Shown: positions 42,756 to 50,257 of the stretch, piece by piece
Numbering within the stretch: the stretch's first letter is position 1
Layout: every line of letters begins with the position of its first letter
NCBI GenBank assembly: GCA_023423535.1
Contig: JAFAFL010000095.1
Span: forward strand, 62,001-126,000
DNA from: Pseudomonadota bacterium
Lineage (GTDB): Bacteria; Myxococcota; Myxococcia; Myxococcales; Myxococcaceae
DNA: 64,000 nucleotides
Direction: 5' to 3'
The notes under the pieces: model-generated
What the model was told of the DNA's origin: nothing
Databases searched by the model: none
Seen by the model: the letters and a program-made list of their open reading frames with translations, nothing else
Made by a program: the position numbers and the translations under genes

Positions 42756-44798
42756 ATGGCGTGGTCGTGTGCCCGGGCTCTGCCCCTGGCGTGCATTCTG
42801 GTCTTCTCGTCTGCGCAGGGCGCGGGCGCTGATTCGGCACCTGCGTCGGGTCCTGCGTCGGCTTCTTCGTCCGATGCGCCGAAGGCCCTCCCGCCGGTCA
42901 CGGTGCCGCTGCCGCCGCCTGCTCCCGCGCAGACGCCTGAATCTCCCACCCGACGGGATCCCACCGCCGCCGTCACGGTGATCGACGTCGCGCCGCTGCG
43001 GGGTGAAGCGCGCGTGGCCTCCGAGGTCATCGCCACCGCGCCGGGCGTGGTGCTGCATCAGCGCGGCGGGCCCCTTCAGACCTCACAGCTCAGCCTCCGC
43101 GGCGCCGCTTCGACCGGCGTGCTGGTGCTGCTCGATGGCGTGCCCATCAATGGTGCGGGCGGGCTCGTCGATCTCTCGCGCATCCCGCTGCCGCTGGTGG
43201 AGCGCGTGGAGGTGCTGCGGGGTGGTGGCGCGCGGCATGCGCCGGGTGGGATCGGCGGCGTGGTGAACCTCGTCACGCGCACGCCGGAAGGTGGCTCGGT
43301 GCGGACAGCGGGGGGCGTGACCGCGGGCAGCTTCGGCACCGCGACCGCGCACCTGTCTGCGACGTCCGACGTGCTCGGAGGACAGGGGCTCTTGCTGCTT
43401 CACGGCGCGCGCAGCGACGGGCAGTTCCCCTTTCTCCACGATCCGACGCCCACGCTCGACGACGGGCGCTTCGACGAGCGGCTGCGGCGCAACAACGACG
43501 CGCAGCTCGCGGGCGGCATGCTCCGGTACCGCCGGGCGTTAAACGGAGGGTTTCCCTCCGGATCGCTCGTGGACGTGTCGGCAGAAGCCGCCGTGGACGC
43601 GCGAGGACTCGCCGGCCCGGCGCAGAACCCCTCCGAAGACATGCGGATGAGCGCGCGGCGCGTGAACGCGAGCACGCGGATGCTCGTGCCGTTGGAGCTG
43701 GGCGAGCTGTCGGTTCGCGGCTGGCTGCGGCAGGACGAGACCTCGATGCGCGGTGGGCTCTTCGGGCTCGAGCATCCGCAGCGCGAGCGCTCCTTCGGCC
43801 TCGATGCGGAGGGGAGCCTGCTCGTCGGCGGCACGCACGGGCTCAGCGCGGTGGCTCAGGTGGCGGGCGATACGCTCTCGGCGCCGGGAGAGAACGACCC
43901 TTCGTGGGCGCGCGCGGGCGTGGGCATTGCCGACGAATGGCTCCTCTTCGAGGGACGCGCGTCGCTGGTGCCTTCGATTCGCGCCGACGTGACAGGTCCC
44001 TTCTTCACGCTGTCGCCGAAGCTCGGCGCTCGGGTGGAGCTGCCGTGGAGCTTCGAGCTCAGTGCCAACGCGGGTCAGGCGCACCGGCCGCCGTCCTTCG
44101 CGGAGCTCTACGTGATGCAGGGCACGCTCCTGCCGAACCCTCAGCTGCGTCCCGAGCGCGCGCTCTTCGCGGACGGCACGCTGACGCACCGCACGTCTCG
44201 CACGCGGGTGGCGCTGACGGCCTTCCACACGCTCTACGAAGACCTCATCGCCTACGAGTACTACCCGCCGCTGCTCGCCAAGCCCTACAACTTCAGCGCC
44301 GCGCTGGCGCAGGGACTCGAGGCAGAGGCGGAGGTCCGGCTGCACCGCTTCGCGCGCGCCACGGCGTCCTACACGCTGATGCGCACGCAGAACCTGCGCG
44401 ACGACCCGCGCTACTTCCTGCGCGAGCTTCCCTACCGGCCGCGTCACCGCCTTCATGCGCGCGTGACCGGCGGACCCGAGTGGCTGCAGCTCCGCGCCGA
44501 GGCCGACGTGCAGTCGCGCCAGTTCACCAACCGCACGAACCGGCAGGAGCTGCCCGCGCGCGCGTTCATCCACCTCGGGGCGACCGCGCGGGTGTGGAAG
44601 GCGCCGGACCTGCGGTTGGGCGTGGACGTGAAGAACGTGCTCGACAGCCGCGCGCAGGACTTCGACGGCTACCCGCTGCCGGGGCGCGCGCTCTTCGCGA
44701 CGGTGAGCTTCGCGCTCGAGCGAGCACGGGCCGGCACCGGCACCGGTGGGCCGGACGCAGAGATCCAGCAACAAGGCACAGAAGGAGAGGTTCAATAA
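42756..44798 (+). CDS. btuB: TonB-dependent vitamin B12 receptor
   Basis: A 680-residue outer-membrane receptor. After a signal peptide and a Pro-rich stretch comes a plug domain (about 95-215: ASEVIATAPGVVLHQRGG, LRGAASTGVLVLLDGVPINGAGG, VERVEVLRGGGARHAPGGIGGVVNL in shorter terms), then a 22-strand-type barrel ending in F/L strands (VSFALE). A TonB box is not obvious; VTVIDVAPL near residue 82 is a candidate. The riboswitch directly upstream and btuF/C/D downstream make cobalamin the likely substrate. A short charged tail follows the last strand. The stop overlaps the next start by one base. Confidence 0.9.
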   Translation: MAWSCARALPLACILVFSSAQGAGADSAPASGPASASSSDAPKALPPVTVPLPPPAPAQTPESPTRRDPTAAVTVIDVAPLRGEARVASEVIATAPGVVLHQRGGPLQTSQLSLRGAASTGVLVLLDGVPINGAGGLVDLSRIPLPLVERVEVLRGGGARHAPGGIGGVVNLVTRTPEGGSVRTAGGVTAGSFGTATAHLSATSDVLGGQGLLLLHGARSDGQFPFLHDPTPTLDDGRFDERLRRNNDAQLAGGMLRYRRALNGGFPSGSLVDVSAEAAVDARGLAGPAQNPSEDMRMSARRVNASTRMLVPLELGELSVRGWLRQDETSMRGGLFGLEHPQRERSFGLDAEGSLLVGGTHGLSAVAQVAGDTLSAPGENDPSWARAGVGIADEWLLFEGRASLVPSIRADVTGPFFTLSPKLGARVELPWSFELSANAGQAHRPPSFAELYVMQGTLLPNPQLRPERALFADGTLTHRTSRTRVALTAFHTLYEDLIAYEYYPPLLAKPYNFSAALAQGLEAEAEVRLHRFARATASYTLMRTQNLRDDPRYFLRELPYRPRHRLHARVTGGPEWLQLRAEADVQSRQFTNRTNRQELPARAFIHLGATARVWKAPDLRLGVDVKNVLDSRAQDFDGYPLPGRALFATVSFALERARAGTGTGGPDAEIQQQGTEGEVQ

Positions 44799-46390
44799 TG
44801 AAGACGAGCAACAGGTGGTTCCTCGCGCTGTCGGCGGCGGGGATGGTGGTGACGCTGGCCGGATGTCCGGAGCAGGGCGTGGTGTGCCGCGAGGGCCAGA
44901 CGGCGTGCGGCGAGCAGTGCGTGGACACGGTCGCGGACAACCGGAACTGCGGCGCGTGTGGCGTGCAGTGCGGCGGCGACCAGGTGTGTCAGGCGGGCGC
45001 GTGCAGCTGTCCGCCGGACCGCGCGGAGTGCTTCGACAGCCACGGCGTCTGCACGACCACGCAGAGCGACGTCGCCCACTGCGGTGCGTGCGGCAACGCG
45101 TGCGCGGCCGGTGAGGTGTGCGAGGCGGGCGCGTGCCTCCTCGAGTGCGCGGTCGAAGGCAACGAGCCCTGCGCGGGCGCGTGCGTGAACACGAAGACCA
45201 ACGCCCAGCACTGCGGCGCGTGCGGCAACGCCTGTCCGCAGGCGCAGTCGTGCATCGACGGCGCGTGTCAGTACGACCTCGTGCTGGCCTGCTTCACCAA
45301 CGGTCAGGTGCGCGGCGTTCAGGCGGGGACGCTGGTGCAGGGCCCGCTGCAGGATCTCGGAAGCGCACCGCAGGCGCTGGCGCGTTTCGGCGCGGACACG
45401 CTGCTGGCGATCGACGGCGCGGACGACCGGCTCTACCAGTCCTCGTGGCCGTCGCTGGCCGAGCGCGCGGCATCGACCACGCTCGGCGATACGCCGAACC
45501 ACGTGCTCGTCGATGGGGACCACGTGTACGTCATCAACTCCTCGTCGGCGACGCTGCAGGTCCTCGTCAAGCAGGGCGACGCGGGCGCGGAGGGCATCCA
45601 GTTCGCCACCGTCGGCGAGCACAGCTTCGGCAGCAACACGTTCCCGCAGGTGGGCGTGAAGGTGGGCACGACGATCTACGTGACGCTGCTCGGAGATCTG
45701 GGCGCGGGCGCGACGGCGGGTCAGCGCGTGGTGGCGGTCGACGTGAGCGATCCGACTGCGCCGAAGCCGGGCACGACCTGGGACCTCACCGGCCTGACCG
45801 AGCCCTTCATGACCGGCGGCGAGTCGCTGCCTCGGCCCACCGGCATCACGCACGCGAACGGGAAGCTCTACGTGGCGCTGAACAACTCGGACAGCTTCTA
45901 CTCGGTGGCGGGTCCGGCAGCGGTGGCGGTCATTCCGCTCGCGGGCGGCATGCCCACTGCGATCCCGCTGCCCGCGGACAAGTGCCGTAACGCCGCCTGG
46001 GTGCGCGCGACGGGCGAGTCGGTGGTGGTGAGCTGCCTCGGTCAGGCGGACTACTCCATGTGGCCGACCGTGTTGGTGGGACAGGCCGGGGTGGCGCTGA
46101 TCCAGAATGACGAGGTGAAGGACGCCATCGAGATCGCCTGCGCCGAGGGCACCACCACGGAGGAGTGCCCCGACCCGTTCGTCGGACGCTTCGACATCGT
46201 GGGTGGGCGCATCTTCCTCGGCGACCAGGCGGCGGGCCGGCTCTACGTGGTCGGTCTCGACGCAGCGGCGGGCAAGCTCACGCAGCTGCGCACGCACGCG
46301 GAGGGCGGCGGTCCGCTGAACGCGTGCCCGGTGGATCCGATGAGCGGCGTCGCGAACATCGGCGACGTGCTGGGGATCGCCGCGCCGTGA
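44798..46390 (+). CDS. Cys-rich, propeller-like lipoprotein of the B12 locus (BtuG-like candidate)
   Basis: A 530-residue predicted lipoprotein (signal MKTSNRWF..., lipobox LAGC at C23). Residues 28-155 contain several CGACG-type Cys-rich repeats of the kind seen in myxobacterial surface lipoproteins. Residues 160-530 form a repeated beta pattern (VLVDGDHVYVINSSS, THANGKLYVALNNSD, VGGRIFLGDQAAGRLYVVGLD), suggesting a propeller. It is translationally coupled to btuB (TAATG) and to btuF (GTGA). In Bacteroides, the propeller lipoprotein BtuG captures B12 above BtuB; this protein may do the same here. That role is inference from position and fold. Confidence 0.72.
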   Translation: MKTSNRWFLALSAAGMVVTLAGCPEQGVVCREGQTACGEQCVDTVADNRNCGACGVQCGGDQVCQAGACSCPPDRAECFDSHGVCTTTQSDVAHCGACGNACAAGEVCEAGACLLECAVEGNEPCAGACVNTKTNAQHCGACGNACPQAQSCIDGACQYDLVLACFTNGQVRGVQAGTLVQGPLQDLGSAPQALARFGADTLLAIDGADDRLYQSSWPSLAERAASTTLGDTPNHVLVDGDHVYVINSSSATLQVLVKQGDAGAEGIQFATVGEHSFGSNTFPQVGVKVGTTIYVTLLGDLGAGATAGQRVVAVDVSDPTAPKPGTTWDLTGLTEPFMTGGESLPRPTGITHANGKLYVALNNSDSFYSVAGPAAVAVIPLAGGMPTAIPLPADKCRNAAWVRATGESVVVSCLGQADYSMWPTVLVGQAGVALIQNDEVKDAIEIACAEGTTTEECPDPFVGRFDIVGGRIFLGDQAAGRLYVVGLDAAAGKLTQLRTHAEGGGPLNACPVDPMSGVANIGDVLGIAAP

Positions 46391-47250
46391 TCTCCCGCCG
46401 CGCGCTCTTGCTCGGTCTGCTGCTCCTCGGTGGCGCGAACGCGTCAGCCGCCGAGGGGCCACGCCGGCTGGGACCGAAGCCGCCCGCGCAGCCGAAGCGG
46501 GTGGTGACGCTGGCGCCGTCCCTCACGGAGATGGTGCTGGCGGTGGGCGAGGGCGCGCGGCTCGTCGGCGTCTCGCGCTTCGACGAGAGCCCGGCGGTGG
46601 CAAAGCTGCCGCGGGTGGGCGGCTTCATCGATCCGAGCGTGGAGGCGGTCGTCGCGCTGCGCCCGGATCTCGTGCTCGTGCAGCCGGCGCCGGGGAACAA
46701 GCGGCCGGTGGAGAAGCTCGCGGAGCTGGGCCTCCCGGTGCTCGCGCTGCCGCTGCACACGGTGACCGACACGCTCACCGCGCTGCGTGAGGTGGGCGCG
46801 GCGCTGGGCGTTCCCGAAAGGGGCGCGGCGCTGGCGGCGGACATCGAGCGCGTGCGCGCGAAGGTGCGGGCGCGCGTCGCAGAGGCGGGCAACGCGAAGA
46901 AGCGGGTGCTCTTCGTGTACGAGTGGGAGCCGCTCGTCGTGGCGGGTCCGGGTTCCTTCGCGGCGGAGCTGCTGACCGACGCGGGCGTGGTGAACGTGGC
47001 GGCCGGCGCGAGCACGCCCTATCCGGTGCTCGGCGTGGAGGCGGCCATTGCCTCACGTCCGGATGTGGTGGTGGACGCGTCGCACGATCCGTCGCGGTCG
47101 GCGCGGCTGCGTGCGTTGCCGGGACTGAAGGAGGCGCGCTGGATCCGGTTGCCGTCGCGAGATCTCATCCAGCCGGGGCCGCACCTGGGCCGGGGACTCG
47201 AGGAACTCGTCGGGCTCCTCCATCCAGCGAAGCCAGCGAGCGCAGAGTGA
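46387..47250 (+). CDS. btuF: Periplasmic B12-binding protein
   Basis: A 287-residue periplasmic binding protein of the helical-backbone (class III) type: signal peptide (LLLGLLLLGG), then RVVTLAPSLTEMVLAVGEGARLVG, VVALRPDLVLV, and SRDLIQPGPHLGRGLEEL at the end. This is the BtuF/FepB pattern. The GTG start overlaps the stop of the lipoprotein gene, and its stop overlaps the btuC start. It delivers B12 to BtuCD. Confidence 0.9.
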   Translation: MISRRALLLGLLLLGGANASAAEGPRRLGPKPPAQPKRVVTLAPSLTEMVLAVGEGARLVGVSRFDESPAVAKLPRVGGFIDPSVEAVVALRPDLVLVQPAPGNKRPVEKLAELGLPVLALPLHTVTDTLTALREVGAALGVPERGAALAADIERVRAKVRARVAEAGNAKKRVLFVYEWEPLVVAGPGSFAAELLTDAGVVNVAAGASTPYPVLGVEAAIASRPDVVVDASHDPSRSARLRALPGLKEARWIRLPSRDLIQPGPHLGRGLEELVGLLHPAKPASAE

Positions 47251-48278
47251 GGCACGCGCCGCTCCACGTCCGCGCGCTGTGGGTGCTGGGGCTGCTCGCC
47301 CTCGTGGCCCTCGGTGCGGGCGCGGTGGCGGCGATGTTCGGCGAATACCCGCTCTCCTTGGCGCAGGCCCTCGCCGAGCCGGAGAGCGAGCACGGCCGCA
47401 TCTTCTTCGCGCTCCGGCTCCCGCGCGCGCTGCTGGCGTTGATCGTCGGCGCGGCGCTCGGTGCATCCGGCTGCGTGTTGCAGGCGCTGTTGCGAAACCC
47501 GCTGGCGGATCCGTTCGTGCTCGGTGTCAGTGGAGGTGCTGCGCTGGGCGCGACCCTCGCGTTGGCGCTGGGCCTCGGCACGGTGGGCGGCGTGCTGGCG
47601 GGCTTCTCGGCGCCGTCGTTCTTCGCGTTCCTCGGCTCGCTGGGCGCGACCGCGCTGGTCTTCGCCGCGGGCAAGGTCCGAGGCCGCACCACGCCCTACG
47701 CGGCGCTGCTCACCGGCGTCATCTTCAACGCCTTCGCCGCCGCGGCGATCACCTGCATCAAGACGCTCACCGCGCCGGACCGGGTGGGCGAGATCCTCTA
47801 CTGGCTGGCGGGCACGCTCGGCTACGAGCGCTACGGAACCCTCGCGGCGGCGGCGGTGCTGCAGGCTGTCGCGGTCGGCGTCATGTGGGTCAACGCGGGG
47901 CGTCTCAACCTGCTCACGCTCGGTGACGAGGACGCCTCCACGCTCGGCGTGCCGGTGGAGCGCACCCGGGCAGTGCTCCTGCTCGCCGCTTCGCTCTCCG
48001 TCGCCGGCGCGGTCGCGCTCTCGGGCCTGGTGGGCTTCGTCGGCCTCATCGTGCCGCACGTGCTCCGGCTGTGGCTCGGTCCGGATACCCGACTGCTCCT
48101 GCCTGCGAGCGCGGTCGGCGGCGGCGCGTTCCTCGCCCTGTCCGACACGCTCGCGCGGCTGCTCTTTCCCGCCTTCAACGCGGAGCTGCCGGTGGGCGTG
48201 GTGACCGCGCTCCTCGGCGGGCCGTTCTTCCTCGTCATGCTCCACCGCAGAGAGACCGCCGGCAGCCAGAAGGGTTGA
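47247..48278 (+). CDS. btuC: B12 ABC transporter permease
   Basis: A 343-residue FecCD-family permease with about ten membrane helices. Family marks: LRLPRALLALIVGAALGASG, LLRNPLADPFVLGVSGGAALGA, and GLVGFVGLIVPHVLRL, with the ATPase-contacting loop near the last. The GTG start overlaps btuF. The matching ATPase is not next but 4.3 kb downstream at 52623, which is unusual for btuCD. Confidence 0.92.
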   Translation: MRHAPLHVRALWVLGLLALVALGAGAVAAMFGEYPLSLAQALAEPESEHGRIFFALRLPRALLALIVGAALGASGCVLQALLRNPLADPFVLGVSGGAALGATLALALGLGTVGGVLAGFSAPSFFAFLGSLGATALVFAAGKVRGRTTPYAALLTGVIFNAFAAAAITCIKTLTAPDRVGEILYWLAGTLGYERYGTLAAAAVLQAVAVGVMWVNAGRLNLLTLGDEDASTLGVPVERTRAVLLLAASLSVAGAVALSGLVGFVGLIVPHVLRLWLGPDTRLLLPASAVGGGAFLALSDTLARLLFPAFNAELPVGVVTALLGGPFFLVMLHRRETAGSQKG

Positions 48279-48350
48279 AGGGCAGCCGCCCGGGCGTGCG
48301 TTGCCCTGCGCGAGGGAAGTGCCGAGGGTTGACGCTGGGAGGAGTCGCGC

Positions 48351-48521
48351 ATGCCGACGGCAATGGACGAAGTGACGGTGGCGGTGCTCGCGCAGGCGGG
48401 CGGGATGGACGACTGGAGTCTGTGGTCCTGGCTCTTCGTGGCCGCTGCGTTCCTCACCGTCGTCCTCGTGGCGCGGCTCGCGCGGTCGAGTGGCAGGGGA
48501 GGGCCACCACTCGCGCCATGA
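48351..48521 (+). CDS. Small single-helix membrane protein
   Basis: A 56-residue protein with a strong ribosome site (GGGAGGAG, seven bases before the ATG). An acidic N-terminus leads to DDWSLWSWLFVAAAFLTVVLVARLARSSGR, given here only as landmarks: D20-D21, four aromatic residues, a membrane helix at about 24-42 and a basic tail. It sits between btuC and the FHA protein gene on the same strand. I know no family. It could be an accessory to transport or to the signalling pair; evidence is only position and ribosome site. Confidence 0.55.
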   Translation: MPTAMDEVTVAVLAQAGGMDDWSLWSWLFVAAAFLTVVLVARLARSSGRGGPPLAP

Positions 48522-48580
48522 CCGCTGGGGCATGAGCCGGCGATCCACCCGGGCGTCGTCGTGTAAGCTGCGTCACGCCC

Positions 48581-50257
48581 ATGTGGCAGCTCATCATCAA
48601 CGGACCGGGGTACTTCGATACCTCGTACGACCTCCCGGACGGGCTCACGCACCTCGGTCGGGCGGACGAAAACGACATCGTGCTCTCGGGCGATCTCGTG
48701 TCGCGACGCCATGCCCGCTTCCGCGCGCGCGGCGAGACGCTGGTGGTCGAGGATCTGGGCAGCCGGAATGGGAGCAAGCTCAACGGCGAGCCGCTCCGAG
48801 GTCCCGCAACGCTGAAGGCCGGCGACACGCTGCAGGTCGGTGAGAACAGCCTCGCGGTGCGTCAGCCCAGCAAGCGCGAGATCGCCGCCACCGAGGTCAT
48901 CAGCCTCGACGCGGGCGGGGTGCGGCGCTTCGGACGCGGCGGCGAGATCGGCGGCTCGGTCATCTCTTCGCGGACGCTGCAGGACAGCGTGGTGCTGCGC
49001 GCGCTCGACAACGTGTCGCCGTCCACCACCGCCAACGGCCCGGTGCCCTTCGCCGAGGAGGCAGGACAGAAGGTCAGCTACGAGTGGCTGCTCACGCTGT
49101 ACCGCATCAGCGAGCACCTCTCCTCCGCGCGGAGCCTGCAGGAGTTTCTCGAGCGCACCGCGGACCGGGTGATGGAGCGCGCGCGGGCGACGACGGCGGT
49201 GGTGCTCGTGCGTCATCCGTCCGGCGTGATGGTACCGGCGGCGGTGCGTCACAGCGGCAAGCTCGCGCGCGGTGAGGTCCCTGTCTCCGACGCGATCATC
49301 GACACCGCGCTGGCGAACGGCACGGCGCTCGCGGTGGCGGACGTGCGCGAGGACCAGCGCTTCGCCCTGCGCGAGAGCGTCATCCTCTACGGCGCGGACC
49401 AGGTGTTGTGCATCCCGGTGCGCCAGGGCGAAGACTTCCTCGGCGTGCTCTACCTCAACCGCACCTCGCGCGACGCGGACGACGCGAACCAGCTGCTCGA
49501 TCTCTGCACCGCGGTGGCGCACCTCATCAGCACCGGCCTGCAGCGCTTCCGGGCGCAGGGCAGCCCCGCCGAAGAGCGGCTCCGTCACGCGCTGGAGCGC
49601 TTCCATCCGCCGGAGTCGATCGACCGCCGCGTGGGCGAGCTGATGGCGAACCCGCAGGCGCTGACGCGGCTCGAGGAGCGCACGGCGACCCTGCTGGTGG
49701 CGGAGCTGGCGGGCTTCTCGGTCATCGCGCACCGCGCGGGCGTGCAGAAGGCTGCGGAGGTGCTCAACGACTTCGCGCAGCGGCTGACGGGAGTGGTCTT
49801 CAGCTTCGAGGGCGCGGTGGAGCGGCTGGCGGGCGACGGGCTGCAGGCGGTGTTCGGCGCGCCGGAGGTGAAGGGTGACGATGCGCTTCGCGCGGTGCGG
49901 TGTGCTCTGGCCCTGCGCGCCGAGTGGGAGCGCACCGCGGCACGTCATCCGGCGGAGCTGCGCTGCCCGCTGAAGATCGCGCTGCACACCGGCAAGGTCT
50001 TCGCCGGCACGGTGGGCAACGAGGCGCGGCTCGAGTTCACCGCCGTCGGCGAGCCGGTGCACGTGGCGCAGTGGCTCTGTGCGTCGGCCGAGGCAGGGCA
50101 GGTGCTCATCACCGGCAAGACGCTCGCCGCGGTGGGCGCGAGGTTCGACGTCATTCCGCTCGGTGAGCGCGCGCTGCGGCCCAACCGGGATCGCGTCGCG
50201 GCGTTCGAGGTCGTCGAAGAGGACGCCGCCGAGCACACCTCTCCCGGGGTGGCATGA
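48581..50257 (+). CDS. FHA-GAF protein with a degenerate class III cyclase domain
   Basis: A 558-residue cytoplasmic protein. The FHA domain (about 20-100) has GR, SRRH and NG motifs for phosphothreonine binding. A GAF domain covers about 170-325. The C-terminal 370-545 is a class III adenylate/guanylate cyclase fold, but the first metal position reads VAELAGFS (Glu for Asp) and the catalytic segment reads FTAVGEPVHVAQWL, with His where Asn is usual and no Arg. It is probably a nucleotide- or signal-binding relic, not an active cyclase. It overlaps the following kinase gene (ATGA), so FHA-kinase signalling is likely. Confidence 0.85.
   Translation: MWQLIINGPGYFDTSYDLPDGLTHLGRADENDIVLSGDLVSRRHARFRARGETLVVEDLGSRNGSKLNGEPLRGPATLKAGDTLQVGENSLAVRQPSKREIAATEVISLDAGGVRRFGRGGEIGGSVISSRTLQDSVVLRALDNVSPSTTANGPVPFAEEAGQKVSYEWLLTLYRISEHLSSARSLQEFLERTADRVMERARATTAVVLVRHPSGVMVPAAVRHSGKLARGEVPVSDAIIDTALANGTALAVADVREDQRFALRESVILYGADQVLCIPVRQGEDFLGVLYLNRTSRDADDANQLLDLCTAVAHLISTGLQRFRAQGSPAEERLRHALERFHPPESIDRRVGELMANPQALTRLEERTATLLVAELAGFSVIAHRAGVQKAAEVLNDFAQRLTGVVFSFEGAVERLAGDGLQAVFGAPEVKGDDALRAVRCALALRAEWERTAARHPAELRCPLKIALHTGKVFAGTVGNEARLEFTAVGEPVHVAQWLCASAEAGQVLITGKTLAAVGARFDVIPLGERALRPNRDRVAAFEVVEEDAAEHTSPGVA

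Noticed and set aside
39678..43058. An 1126-codon minus-strand frame across the CoA-transferase, rmuC and riboswitch
   Set aside because: It runs through a real minus-strand gene in another frame and through the riboswitch; no motif supports it.
48282..48320. Possible hairpin after btuC (AGGGCA ... TGCCCT)
   Set aside because: Short stem, large loop and no U-run; the next gene on the same strand has its own ribosome site, so termination here is unsupported.
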